Positions 33,631 through 42,790 of a stretch of DNA of 64,000 nt are shown in pieces (the first letter of the stretch is position 1; the number at the start of each line of letters is the position of its first letter). This DNA is from Paraburkholderia acidipaludis NBRC 101816 (GTDB lineage: Bacteria; Pseudomonadota; Gammaproteobacteria; Burkholderiales; Burkholderiaceae). The stretch lies in NCBI RefSeq assembly GCF_000684975.1, contig NZ_BAXZ01000004.1, forward strand, positions 124,001 through 188,000, written 5' to 3'. Both the position numbers and the translations under genes were made by a program. Below the pieces are notes generated by a model. The model was not told where the DNA came from. It saw only the letters and a list, made by a program, of their open reading frames with translations, and searched no databases.

Positions 33631-35133
33631 TTGAACAACACGCTTGAACAGGCGCTCGCGCGCACTTCGCCGCGCCTTGCTCCGCCGCCCACGCCGCTCG
33701 CGAGCATCGTGATCCACCTGGGCGTCATGGTGCTCTGGCTCGTGCTGTTCGCCCGAGCGTTTTTCCTGCAGGGTGTCGTTGCGTGGTCAACGGGTATTGC
33801 CTATGTCGTGTACGACACGCTGCTGCTGCTGTTCGTGGCGTGGAAGGCCGCCGTGCTGCTCAAGCCGGCGAACGCAATTGCGGCGACCGCTGCGGCGGCC
33901 GACACGGCGACAATCGCAACCGCCGGCGGCCCGCTGCCCACGCTCGGCGTGATCGTCGCGGCCCACAACGAGGCGGCGGTGCTGCCGATCACGCTCGACG
34001 CCTTGTTCGCGCAGACGCTGCCGCCGCAGCAGATCGTGATCGCCGACGACGGATCGACCGACGGCACCGCGGCGCTGCTGACCGAACGCTACGGCCTGGC
34101 CGACCCGGGCGAAGGCCGCCTGAGCCGGCCTTCCGCGCAGTATCCGAACCTGCGCTGGCTGAAGCTGCCGCACGGCGGCAAGGCGCATGCGCTGAACGCG
34201 GCGCTCCTCGCGGTCGATACGGACACGCTGATGACCGTGGACGCCGACACGCTCCTCGAACCCGATGCCTGCGCGGCGATGGCCGGGGCGTTCGGCCGCG
34301 AGCGCGGGCTCGTGGCCGCGGCGGGGCTGCTCACGCCGGTGTGCAACACGTCGCTTTCCGGCCGCTTCTTCCAGTGGTTCCAGACCTACGAATACATCCG
34401 CAACTTCATCTCGCGCTTCGCCTGGATGCGCGCGGACAGCCTGCTGCTGGTCTCGGGGGCATTCGCCTGTTTCCGTCGCGACGCCGTGACGGCGGTGGGC
34501 GGCTTCGATCCGCACTGCCTTGTCGAGGACTACGAACTGATCCATCGGCTGCGCCGCCATTCGGCGCGCGAGGGCTTGGGTTGGGACGTGCGCGTGATCG
34601 GCGCGGCCCGCGCGCGCACCGACGCGCCGGGCACGCTTGCGAGCTTTCTGCGCCAGCGCCGCCGCTGGTTCGCGGGTTTTCTGCAGACGCAGTACTGGTA
34701 TCGCGACATGACGGGCAACCGCCGCTACGGAAAGCTCGGTCTGCTGATGCTGCCGGTCAAGGCGTTCGATACGGTTCAGCCCATCTACGGGCTTACTGCG
34801 TTTGCGCTGCTGCTCGGCTTTCTGTTCGACGGCCGCTTTACGATCGTGCTGCCGGTGCTGGGCGTGATCGTCGGCAAGATCGTCATCGACCTCGCGTTCC
34901 ACCTGTACTCGGTTCACCTGTACCGGAAGTGGAGCGGCGACCGCAGGAGTTCGAGCTTCGGCATGGCCTTCCTCGCCGCGATCTTCGAGCCGTTCTCGTT
35001 CCAGTTGATGCGCCACACCGGGGCGGCGCTCGGCTGGCTGCATTTCCTGCTGCGCCGCCGCAAGTGGGGCGTGCAGGAACGCACGGGCCTCACCTCGCCG
35101 GGCAACGGCGAGCGGCCGGCGCCGTTGCGCTGA
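33631..35133 (+). CDS. Membrane glycosyltransferase, family 2
   Basis: A 500-residue processive-type glycosyltransferase. N-terminal membrane segments (about residues 20-75) precede a GT-2 domain with AAHNEAAVLPITLDALF, IADDGSTDGT, TVDADTLLEPDA (the DxD metal site), VEDYELIHRLRR and the QRRRW acceptor motif. Further membrane segments follow (about 375-440). The start is TTG 33631 with AAGGGAAAG before it. It may export a polysaccharide such as poly-GlcNAc or cellulose-like glucan, but no partner genes are present. Confidence 0.85.
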   Translation: MNNTLEQALARTSPRLAPPPTPLASIVIHLGVMVLWLVLFARAFFLQGVVAWSTGIAYVVYDTLLLLFVAWKAAVLLKPANAIAATAAAADTATIATAGGPLPTLGVIVAAHNEAAVLPITLDALFAQTLPPQQIVIADDGSTDGTAALLTERYGLADPGEGRLSRPSAQYPNLRWLKLPHGGKAHALNAALLAVDTDTLMTVDADTLLEPDACAAMAGAFGRERGLVAAAGLLTPVCNTSLSGRFFQWFQTYEYIRNFISRFAWMRADSLLLVSGAFACFRRDAVTAVGGFDPHCLVEDYELIHRLRRHSAREGLGWDVRVIGAARARTDAPGTLASFLRQRRRWFAGFLQTQYWYRDMTGNRRYGKLGLLMLPVKAFDTVQPIYGLTAFALLLGFLFDGRFTIVLPVLGVIVGKIVIDLAFHLYSVHLYRKWSGDRRSSSFGMAFLAAIFEPFSFQLMRHTGAALGWLHFLLRRRKWGVQERTGLTSPGNGERPAPLR

Positions 35134-35269
35134 GGGCTCCTGGTTTTCTGCGCGAAGGGGTGATGCTCCCCGTATTCGTCTGACTTGAGCGGCATCCGGC
35201 TTGCTGCCCGAAAGGTGCTGTCGTCACGCAACGGAGCGTGGCGGCTGCAGCCGATCCCGGAGAGTATTC

Positions 35270-35455
35270 ATGCGACGCTCGAGCCTCATTGCCTTTGTTT
35301 TGCCGCTTACGCTGGCGGGTTGCCTGTCGTTCAGCAGCAGCGACCCGAATCCCCCGCCGCGTCAGACGGTGGTCGTGCCGCAGCCAACTGCGGTGCCTGC
35401 GCCTCCTGCCGACACGGCGCCGCCGCCGGGTACGACCTGCGCCGCGCCATGCTGA
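35270..35455 (+). CDS. Small Pro-rich lipoprotein
   Basis: A 61-residue lipoprotein: MRRSSLIAFVLPLTLAGC with lipobox LAGC (residues 15-18), then an extended Pro/Val-rich tail (NPPPRQTVVVPQPTAVP) and two late cysteines. CCGGAGA lies before the ATG. Similar short lipoproteins are common in Burkholderia; function unknown. Confidence 0.65.
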   Translation: MRRSSLIAFVLPLTLAGCLSFSSSDPNPPPRQTVVVPQPTAVPAPPADTAPPPGTTCAAPC

Positions 35456-35510
35456 TCGCCGTATCGTTTTTCCCGCTGGCGCGTTCATGCCGGCGGCGGC
35501 AGTCAGGGCT

Positions 35511-36230
35511 TTAGGGACTGGCCGCCTGCGGTTTAGGGCGGGCGTCGTCGGGGGCGTGCGATACAGCCGCGCGCGTTTCGTTCATCAAATGCCCCGCGAA
35601 TGGCGTGTCCGCCACGCTTGCCAGTCCCGCCGAGCGCAGGGCGCGCGCCGTCCACGTATTGCAGGTGTGCAGGGCGTCGTAAGTGCCCGTCGCCGCGAAG
35701 TACAGGCTGCCCGGATAGGGGCCGTCCGCGAGGCGTTGCGGCTCGTCCATGCCGTCCGTTTCGATCGAATCGCGCAGGAAACGCTGCAGGCCTTCGAGGC
35801 CCGCGTCCCCCACAGGCGCTTCGACCACGTTCTCCTCCCCGAACGCCGCTTCGGGCGTGGCCCGCAGCACCGTCATCAGGATCGCCGCGCGGCTCGGCAA
35901 GAGTGCGCCGAGCATCGTGAGCGGGTCGTGCCTGCGCTCGACCACGTACTGCCGTTCCCCGAAGCCGAAACACAGCACGGTCGCCCCGTCGAAGCCGTGC
36001 GCGAGGCCGAGCGCCCAGGCGTTGGCGTCGCGCGTGCGCAGGCATACGTCGGTGTGCCAATCGCGTCGGACGACGGCAACGAACGTGCGCGCGGTGTCGG
36101 CATGGCCGGGATCGACGGCGGCCGGCATCGGCGTGTCGACCGACGCGCATGCGCCCGGCAATAGGCTCAGGAGAGCCACGCATGCGCTCTGCGCAAACAA
36201 CGCGAGCCAGCCCGCGCGACGTTCATCCAT
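35511..36230 (-). CDS. DUF2459 family lipoprotein-like protein
   Basis: A 239-residue exported protein of the DUF2459 (urease-associated, TIGR02117) family. An N-terminal hydrophobic signal (WLALFAQSACVALLSLLPG, then ACAS) is followed by VAVVRRDWHTDVCL, FGFGERQYVVE and the late CNTWTARALRSAGL, which are the defining motifs. The conserved His-Asp and Cys-Asn suggest a papain-like or NlpC-like hydrolase site, but no activity is established. No urease genes are nearby. Confidence 0.8.
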   Translation of the reverse strand: MDERRAGWLALFAQSACVALLSLLPGACASVDTPMPAAVDPGHADTARTFVAVVRRDWHTDVCLRTRDANAWALGLAHGFDGATVLCFGFGERQYVVERRHDPLTMLGALLPSRAAILMTVLRATPEAAFGEENVVEAPVGDAGLEGLQRFLRDSIETDGMDEPQRLADGPYPGSLYFAATGTYDALHTCNTWTARALRSAGLASVADTPFAGHLMNETRAAVSHAPDDARPKPQAASP

Positions 36231-36507
36231 AAGAAAAAGACTTCTCTCGCGAGACGCCAGGCGCGCCGCACGCGCCATACCCGCCTGCCATATGCACCAG
36301 ATTGAGGCGGACGCGTCACGCATGCGCCGAAGCGGACGCGTTCGACTTATCATCGTCATCGACGTTGCACCATTCCTGCGCAGAATTTGCGATCGCGGAT
36401 GGCATATCACTTGCTTTTCTGGCAGGACCGCAGCGCGCATGGCATGAAGTCGCAATCGAGCGACGGCATGCGGAAACGCGGCTGCATTCACGCGCGAGAA
36501 CAAGCCG

Positions 36508-37914
36508 ATGCAAGTCTATGACGAGATGCGCGAAGCGGGTGGAGCACGCCCGCACTACGAGCGGTTCCAGCGTTGGCTGGATCGCCAGACCGCCGAAACG
36601 ACGACACGCAAGCGCGCGGAGGCGGACCTGCTGTTCAGGCGGGTCGGCATCACGTTCGCGGTCAACGGCGACCTCTCCGGTACCGAACGGCTCATCCCGT
36701 TCGATCTCATCCCTCGGGTCATACCGCCCGGCGAATGGGCGTTGCTGGAAAGGGGCCTGCGCCAGCGCGTGCGGGCGCTCAACCTGTTCCTCCACGACGT
36801 CTATCACGAACGCAATATCGTGCGCGCCGGCGTGATTCCGGCGGAGCAGGTCTATACGAACGCGCAGTATCGGCCCGAGATGCAGGGCATCGATCTTCCG
36901 CTCGGCATCTATGCGCACATTGCGGGCATCGACATCGTGCGTGACGGTCGCGATGGCGCGTTCTACGTGCTCGAAGACAATCTGCGCGTGCCGTCCGGCG
37001 TCTCTTACATGCTCGAGAACCGCAAGATGATGATGCGGCTCTTTCCCGAACTGTTCGTTCAGCACAAGATCGCGCCCGTCGCGCACTATCCCGACCTGCT
37101 GCTCGACACGCTGCGCACCGCGGCGCCCACCGGCGTGGACGATCCCGTCGTCGTGCTGCTCACGCCCGGCATGTACAACTCGGCGTACTTCGAACATACG
37201 TTCCTTGCGCAGCAGATGGGCGTCGAACTCGTGGAGGGCAAGGATCTATTTGTAGAGGATAACTACGTATTCATGCGAACGACCCAGGGGCCGCGGCGCG
37301 TGGACGTGATCTACCGGCGCGTGGACGACGACTTTCTCGATCCGCTCGCGTTTCGCGGCGATTCGGCGCTGGGCGTGCCCGGTTTGCTGACGGCGTATCG
37401 CGCGGGCCGCGTCGTGCTGGCGAACGCGATGGGCACGGGCGTAGCCGACGACAAGTCGATCTACCCCTATGTTCCCGACATGATCACGTTCTATCTCGGC
37501 GAGAAGCCCATCCTCAACAACGTGCCGACGTGGCAGTGCCGCCGCCCGGACGACCTCGCCTGGACGCTCGATCATCTGCCGGAGCTCGTGGTGAAGGAGG
37601 TGCACGGCGCGGGGGGCTACGGCATGCTGGTGGGGCCGGCCTCGACGCGCGCGGAAATCGAGGCGTTTCGCGAGCGGCTGCTCGCGCGCCCGGGCAACTA
37701 CATCGCGCAGCCTACCTTGTCGCTTTCGGCGTGCCCGACCTTCGTCGAGGCGGGCATCGCGCCGCGCCACATCGATCTGCGTCCGTTCGTGCTCTCGGGC
37801 AAGACGATCCAGATGGCGGCCGGAGGACTCACGCGCGTTGCGCTCAAGGAGGGTTCGCTCGTCGTCAATTCCTCGCAGGGCGGCGGCACCAAAGATACCT
37901 GGGTGCTTGAGTAA
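36508..37914 (+). CDS. Circularly permuted ATP-grasp protein (DUF404/DUF407)
   Basis: A 468-residue member of the circularly permuted ATP-grasp type 2 family. GAFYVLEDNLRVPSGVSYML, LVVKEVHGAGGYGMLVGP and ALKEGSLVVNSSQGGGTKDTWV are its signature blocks. It is predicted to form a peptide or amide bond using ATP. It opens the conserved Anbu operon (ATP-grasp, alpha-E, transglutaminase, Anbu), where such enzymes are thought to make or tag an as yet unknown peptide. Confidence 0.9.
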   Translation: MQVYDEMREAGGARPHYERFQRWLDRQTAETTTRKRAEADLLFRRVGITFAVNGDLSGTERLIPFDLIPRVIPPGEWALLERGLRQRVRALNLFLHDVYHERNIVRAGVIPAEQVYTNAQYRPEMQGIDLPLGIYAHIAGIDIVRDGRDGAFYVLEDNLRVPSGVSYMLENRKMMMRLFPELFVQHKIAPVAHYPDLLLDTLRTAAPTGVDDPVVVLLTPGMYNSAYFEHTFLAQQMGVELVEGKDLFVEDNYVFMRTTQGPRRVDVIYRRVDDDFLDPLAFRGDSALGVPGLLTAYRAGRVVLANAMGTGVADDKSIYPYVPDMITFYLGEKPILNNVPTWQCRRPDDLAWTLDHLPELVVKEVHGAGGYGMLVGPASTRAEIEAFRERLLARPGNYIAQPTLSLSACPTFVEAGIAPRHIDLRPFVLSGKTIQMAAGGLTRVALKEGSLVVNSSQGGGTKDTWVLE

Positions 37915-37988
37915 CGTCGCGAATAGCTTCGCGAATAACGTTGCGAACGAGTTCGCACGCGCAACCCCGACCCGTATAAGGACCGACC

Positions 37989-38942
37989 ATGCTGAGCCGT
38001 ACCGCCGATCACCTGTTCTGGATGGCCCGCTACATGGAGCGGGCCGAGAACACCGCGCGCATGCTGGACATCAATCTCAAGGCGCTGCTGCTGCCTCGCA
38101 GCGCGGACAGCGAGGCGCGCACGCACCGCGCGATGCTGCGCATCTCCGAACTGGAGCCCGCATTCGACGCGCGCCACGAAGAGGTGACGAGTTCCAACGT
38201 GCTGCAATTTCTCGTCGCCGATCCGACGAATCCTTCGAGCATCTATTCCTGCCTGCTGGCGGCGCGCGAGAACGCGCGCGCCGTGCGCGGCACGCTCACG
38301 ACCGAATGGTGGGAGACGATCAACGAGTCCTGGCTGCAGTTCGCCGAACGCCTGCGCGGCGACGAGCTCTCGGTCCACCCCGAGACGCTGTTCGAATGGG
38401 TCAAGTTCCGCTCGCATCTGTCGCGTGGCGTGACGCTCGGCACGGCGCTGCAGGACGATGCGCTGTTCTTCACGCAACTGGGCACGTTTCTCGAACGCGC
38501 CGACAACACGGCGCGCATACTCGACGTGCGCTTCGTGGAGGTGCAGGAGGCCGACTCGCGCTCGGCGGCGCGCCAGCTCGAAGACTTCTATTACTGGACT
38601 TCGATCCTGAGTTCCGTCTCGGCCCTCGAAATCTATCGCAAGGTCTATCGCGACGTGGTGACGCCTGCACGCGTGGTCGAACTGCTGATCCTCAACCAGC
38701 AGATGCCGCGCTCACTGCTGGCATCCATGGAGGGCGTCTGCACGAATCTGGCCATGCTGCGCACCGGCGCCTCGCACGAAGTCGAGCGCACGGCGGGCAA
38801 GCTGCGCGCCGAACTGCTCTATGCCGATCTGCGCCAGATTTTTTCGGTAGGAGTGCACACGTTTCTCACGCAGTTCCTCGCACGGGTGTACGAACTGGGC
38901 AACCAGGTCGCGCGCACCTATCTGATGATGCCGGCAGGGTAG
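37989..38942 (+). CDS. Alpha-E domain protein (DUF403)
   Basis: A 317-residue all-helical alpha-E protein. MLSRTADHLFWMARYMERAE and NTARMLDINLKALLL are the hallmark start, repeated in the middle as FFTQLGTFLERADNTARILD, which reveals the internal duplication of the family. It always accompanies the ATP-grasp partner and is probably part of the same ligase or its substrate carrier. The gene follows the ATP-grasp stop by 74 nt. Confidence 0.92.
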   Translation: MLSRTADHLFWMARYMERAENTARMLDINLKALLLPRSADSEARTHRAMLRISELEPAFDARHEEVTSSNVLQFLVADPTNPSSIYSCLLAARENARAVRGTLTTEWWETINESWLQFAERLRGDELSVHPETLFEWVKFRSHLSRGVTLGTALQDDALFFTQLGTFLERADNTARILDVRFVEVQEADSRSAARQLEDFYYWTSILSSVSALEIYRKVYRDVVTPARVVELLILNQQMPRSLLASMEGVCTNLAMLRTGASHEVERTAGKLRAELLYADLRQIFSVGVHTFLTQFLARVYELGNQVARTYLMMPAG

Positions 38943-38992
38943 GCGCGCAGCGCCGGTCGTTCCCGTCACTGTGGAGCAAGAGGATTCTCGTC

Positions 38993-39793
38993 ATGCAGCT
39001 CGCCATTCGCCACGACACCGTTTACCGCTACGAAGCGCCGGTGCACTATTCGATCCAGCAACTGCGGCTCTCGCCGCTCACCACGCCCGCGCAGATCGTC
39101 ACGCAATGGCTCGTGGACGCGCCCGGCAAGCTCGAGGCAGGGCGCGACGCCTACGGCAACGCGCTGATGACGCTCGTGCTGACGCGCCCGCACCGGGAAA
39201 TCCGCTTGCGCGTGCAGGGGCAGGTCGAGACGGTGCCGTTGGCGGATGGGCGCCTGCCGGAGGGCGAGGGACCCATACCGATGCAGCACTTCACGTCGCC
39301 CACCCGGCTTACCGAGGCCGACGCGGTGCTGACCGATTTCGCCCACAGCCTGCCGGCGCTCGGCGACGCCGGCGCACTGCTCGACGCGGCGGCGCGCGTG
39401 GCGGAGCGCGTGCGCTACGAAGCGGGCGTGACGGACGTGACACACTCGGCCGCCGACGCGTTAGCGCTGGGGCGCGGCGTGTGCCAGGACCACGCGCACG
39501 TGATGCTGGCCCTGTGTCGCGCGCGCGGCGTGCCGGCCCGCTACGTCAGCGGCTACGTCGACCCCGGCGACGTGCCCGAGATGGCGAGCCACGCCTGGGT
39601 CGACGTCTGGCTCGACAACGGCTGGGTGACGGTGGACGTCACGCACGCGTGTTTCGCAAGCGAAAAATATTGCCGGATCGCGGTGGGGCGCGACTACGAG
39701 GCGGCAGCGCCGGTGCGCGGACGGCGCGTGGGTGGCGTGGGTGAAACGATGGACGTGAGCGTGCAGGTGAACGTCGAGGCGTCGCAACAATAG
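38993..39793 (+). CDS. Transglutaminase-like cysteine protease (Anbu operon)
   Basis: A 266-residue protein with the bacterial transglutaminase N-terminal beta domain (about residues 1-85) and a papain-fold core. The triad is visible: Cys in LGRGVCQDHAHVML, His in ASHAWVDVWLDNGW, Asp in TVDVTHACF. In this operon it is believed to act on an amide bond, perhaps cutting what the ATP-grasp enzyme makes. AGAGGAT precedes the ATG by about 8 nt. Confidence 0.9.
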   Translation: MQLAIRHDTVYRYEAPVHYSIQQLRLSPLTTPAQIVTQWLVDAPGKLEAGRDAYGNALMTLVLTRPHREIRLRVQGQVETVPLADGRLPEGEGPIPMQHFTSPTRLTEADAVLTDFAHSLPALGDAGALLDAAARVAERVRYEAGVTDVTHSAADALALGRGVCQDHAHVMLALCRARGVPARYVSGYVDPGDVPEMASHAWVDVWLDNGWVTVDVTHACFASEKYCRIAVGRDYEAAAPVRGRRVGGVGETMDVSVQVNVEASQQ

Positions 39794-39856
39794 TTTTCTC
39801 GCTATAACAATGGAAACCGCCGCAAGGGCAAGGCGGGAGTGGGGCGGAGGCCAGGT

Positions 39857-40723
39857 ATGACGTATTGCGTTGCGATGGCGGTGGAAGAGGGGCTCGTGTT
39901 CCTGTCGGACACGCGCACGAATGCGGGTGTCGACCACATCAGCACGTCGCGCAAGATGACCGTGTTCGAGGACCCGGGCGAGCGCGTGCTGGTGCTCCTC
40001 GTGGCCGGCAATCTCGCGATCACGCAGGCTACGCTGCAGGTGCTCACCGAGCCGCACGACGGCACGTGCCCTACGCTATGGAATGCGCCCACGATGGTCG
40101 AGGCCGCGCGCATTGTCGGCGACGCGGTGCGCGAGGTGCACCGGCGCGACGCCGAGGCGCTCAGGAACTTCAACGTCGATTTCAATTGCAGCTTCATCCT
40201 GGGCGGCCAGTTGCGCGGCCAGCCGATGCGGATGTTCCAGATCTACGCGGCGGGCAATTTCATCGAAACGTCGAACGTCAATCCGTACTTCCAGATCGGC
40301 GAATCGAAGTACGGCAAGCCGATCATCGACCGTGTGCTGACGCCGGACACGCCGCTCGGCGAGGCTGCGAAGTGCGCGCTGATTTCGATGGATTCCACGC
40401 TGCGCTCGAATCTTTCGGTCGGCCTGCCGCTCGACCTGCTGGTCTATGAGCGCGACTCGCTGCGCGTCACGCGCTACGCGTTGCTCGACCAGGACAACGA
40501 GTACCTCCAGATGATCCATTCGACGTGGGGGGCGCGCTTGCGGCAAGTCTTCGGCGAGATTCCCGATCCGCTCTGGGCCGAGGCGGCGAATGTGCCGCGC
40601 GGCGAGCGCGCGAGCCTGCCGGCGGTGCCGCGGCCGCTGTCGGATGGGCAGGCGCCGCAGGCACGTCCGGCGCAGACGCTTGCGCAAGCGCAGCCGCAGC
40701 GGGGCGCGCCGGGCCAGGACTGA
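39857..40723 (+). CDS. Anbu, proteasome-like peptidase (ancestral beta subunit)
   Basis: A 288-residue Ntn-hydrolase of the Anbu group. The frame begins MTYCVAMAVEEGLVFLSDTR: Thr2 becomes the N-terminal nucleophile once Met is removed, and Asp18 and Lys33 (in STSRKM) match the catalytic Asp17/Lys33-type residues of proteasome beta subunits. The last ~50 residues are Pro/Ala/Gln-rich and probably disordered. Anbu forms open helical rings; its peptide substrate is unknown. The start ATG 39857 is fixed by the need for Thr at position 2. Confidence 0.93.
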   Translation: MTYCVAMAVEEGLVFLSDTRTNAGVDHISTSRKMTVFEDPGERVLVLLVAGNLAITQATLQVLTEPHDGTCPTLWNAPTMVEAARIVGDAVREVHRRDAEALRNFNVDFNCSFILGGQLRGQPMRMFQIYAAGNFIETSNVNPYFQIGESKYGKPIIDRVLTPDTPLGEAAKCALISMDSTLRSNLSVGLPLDLLVYERDSLRVTRYALLDQDNEYLQMIHSTWGARLRQVFGEIPDPLWAEAANVPRGERASLPAVPRPLSDGQAPQARPAQTLAQAQPQRGAPGQD

Positions 40724-40861
40724 CGCGATGGCCAGCAGGCTGCCGCGAAAAGTTCATGCAAGCGGCTGGCATGCAGCCTGTATGGGTACGAACGGAAACG
40801 GTATGCTCACTCTCCTGAACCGTGGCGCGCTACGGCACGCGTGATCAGGAGAGACCGCCCG

Positions 40862-42574
40862 ATGAAGCAAAACGACTCGCACCCCGGCAACGACAACGAG
40901 CCGCGCTCGCTCGACGCGCAATCCGCGCCCGCGGGCCCCGACGATCCGGCGCGCCGCCGGGTTCTCACGGGTCTTGCAGCGGTTGGCGTAGGGATTGCGC
41001 TCGGCGGCTGCCAGACGGCCGAAGACAGTGCGGCGGCCGCGCCGCGCAGTGCGGCCGACTTGCGTGTCGACGCGGCGCTGCGCGACCAGGTGCGCCACAT
41101 CGTGGTGATCTACGCGGAGAACCGCAGCTTCGTCAATCTGTACGGCAATTTCCCGGGCGTGCAGCATCCGCTGGCAGACGTGAGCGCCGAGCGCTACACG
41201 CAGCTCGACCGCGACGGCAAGACGCCGCTCGCGCAGTTGCCGAAAATCTGGGGCGGGCTCGTGCCGCAGGCGCAGGAACTGGACGGCAAGCGCTACATGA
41301 TCGCGGAGCATGCCATCACCGGACTGTCGAACGCGCCGTTTCGTATCGTAGACGCGCAGGGTCAGCCGTTGCCGAACGGAATCATCACGCGCGATCTCGT
41401 GCATCGCTTCTATCAGAACCAGATGCAGATCAACGCGGGCCGCAACGATCAGTTCGCGGCATGGGGCGATTCCGGGGGCCTCGTGATGGGCTATTACGAG
41501 AACTCCGCGCAGACGCTGCGGCTCTGGCGCCTCGCGCAGCAATACACGCTGTGCGACAACTTCTTCATGGCAGCCTTCGGCGGATCGTGGCTGAACCATG
41601 TCTTTCTGATTTCGGGCCAGGCGCCTTACTATCCGGACATCCAGAACAGCCCGGCGAAGCACCTCGTTTCCGTGGTCGAGGGCGACGATCCGCGCGGCAC
41701 GCGCCTGAAGCCGGCGCCGAACTGCCCCGCGTCGGCGCTCGACGGGCCGCCGAAGTTCGTTCGCGACGGCCTTTTCACGCCCGACGGCTACGCGGTGAAC
41801 ACGATGGCGCCGCCGTACCAGCCGAGCAGCGTGCGGCCCGCCGAGGACGGCGATCCTGCTCTCGCCGATCCGTCCGACCCGCGCGTGCTGACGCCGCAGA
41901 CGTACGCGACGATCGGCGACCGGCTTTCGGCGAAGGGCATCGATTGGGCCTGGTACAGCGGCGCCTGGCAGTACGCGCTCGACCATCGCTACACCGGCGC
42001 GGTGCCCGATTTCCAGTATCACCACCAGCCGTTCAATTACTTCGCCAACTTCGCCCCGGGCACGGCGGCGCGCGCGCAGCACCTGCGCGACGCGGGCGTG
42101 GGCGACGATCCGTCGACCAACCGCCTGCTCGCCGACATCGACGCCGGACGGCTGCCGGCCGTCACGTTCTACAAGCCGCAGGGCAACCTCAACATGCACG
42201 CGGGGTACGCCGATGTCGCATCGGGCGACCGGCACGTGACGACGGTGATCGAGCACCTGCAGCGCAGCCCGCTGTGGGCGAACACCGTGATCGTGGTGAC
42301 GCACGACGAGAACGGCGGCTGGTGGGATCCGGTCGCGCCGCCCATCGGCGACCGCTGGGGTCCGGGGTCGCGTGTGCCCGCGCTCGTGATTGCGCCGTTC
42401 GCGAAAAAAGGCTACGTCGATCACGCGATGTACGACACGACTTCGATCCTGCGCTTCATCACGCGCGTTCACGGCTTGACGCCGCTCGAGGCCGTGGCGG
42501 CGCGCGATCGCGCGTTTGCGTCGCGAGGGCAGACGCCGCCGGGCGATCTTACGGGGGCGCTCGATCTGGCTTGA
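40862..42574 (+). CDS. Tat-exported acid phosphatase (AcpA/phospholipase C-like phosphoesterase)
   Basis: A 570-residue phosphoesterase of the AcpA/PLC superfamily. A twin-arginine signal RRRVLTGLAAVGVGIALGGC (residues ~34-53) also ends in a lipobox, so it may be a Tat-exported lipoprotein. VVIYAENRSFVNLYG holds the metal site and nucleophile, GGSWLNHVFLISGQAP the second block, and VVTHDENGGWWDPVAPP the late His/Asp/Glu metal ligands. It hydrolyses phosphomonoesters or phospholipids in the envelope. AGGAGA lies before ATG 40862. Confidence 0.88.
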   Translation: MKQNDSHPGNDNEPRSLDAQSAPAGPDDPARRRVLTGLAAVGVGIALGGCQTAEDSAAAAPRSAADLRVDAALRDQVRHIVVIYAENRSFVNLYGNFPGVQHPLADVSAERYTQLDRDGKTPLAQLPKIWGGLVPQAQELDGKRYMIAEHAITGLSNAPFRIVDAQGQPLPNGIITRDLVHRFYQNQMQINAGRNDQFAAWGDSGGLVMGYYENSAQTLRLWRLAQQYTLCDNFFMAAFGGSWLNHVFLISGQAPYYPDIQNSPAKHLVSVVEGDDPRGTRLKPAPNCPASALDGPPKFVRDGLFTPDGYAVNTMAPPYQPSSVRPAEDGDPALADPSDPRVLTPQTYATIGDRLSAKGIDWAWYSGAWQYALDHRYTGAVPDFQYHHQPFNYFANFAPGTAARAQHLRDAGVGDDPSTNRLLADIDAGRLPAVTFYKPQGNLNMHAGYADVASGDRHVTTVIEHLQRSPLWANTVIVVTHDENGGWWDPVAPPIGDRWGPGSRVPALVIAPFAKKGYVDHAMYDTTSILRFITRVHGLTPLEAVAARDRAFASRGQTPPGDLTGALDLA

Positions 42575-42790
42575 GCGGGGGGAGACTGTGGGCGGAAGTT
42601 ATCCCCAGGGTTTTGCACCGATTCTGTGGAAAACTCATCGAGCGTTCGCGAACCCGCGTCAATACCATGTGGATAACGCGGCCCCGTTTGTTGCGCGCTC
42701 ACGCGATTCCGCCCGATAATCGCTGCTGATACGGCGCCTGACGCGGCAGCGCGCGTTGCCGGTCCACCCCACGCCATTCTCTGTCGCGCC

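Noticed and set aside
37915..37970. Short GCGAATA/GCGAAC repeats between the ATP-grasp and alpha-E genes
   Set aside because: Irregular, few copies, no symmetry or known role; probably chance in GC-rich spacer.
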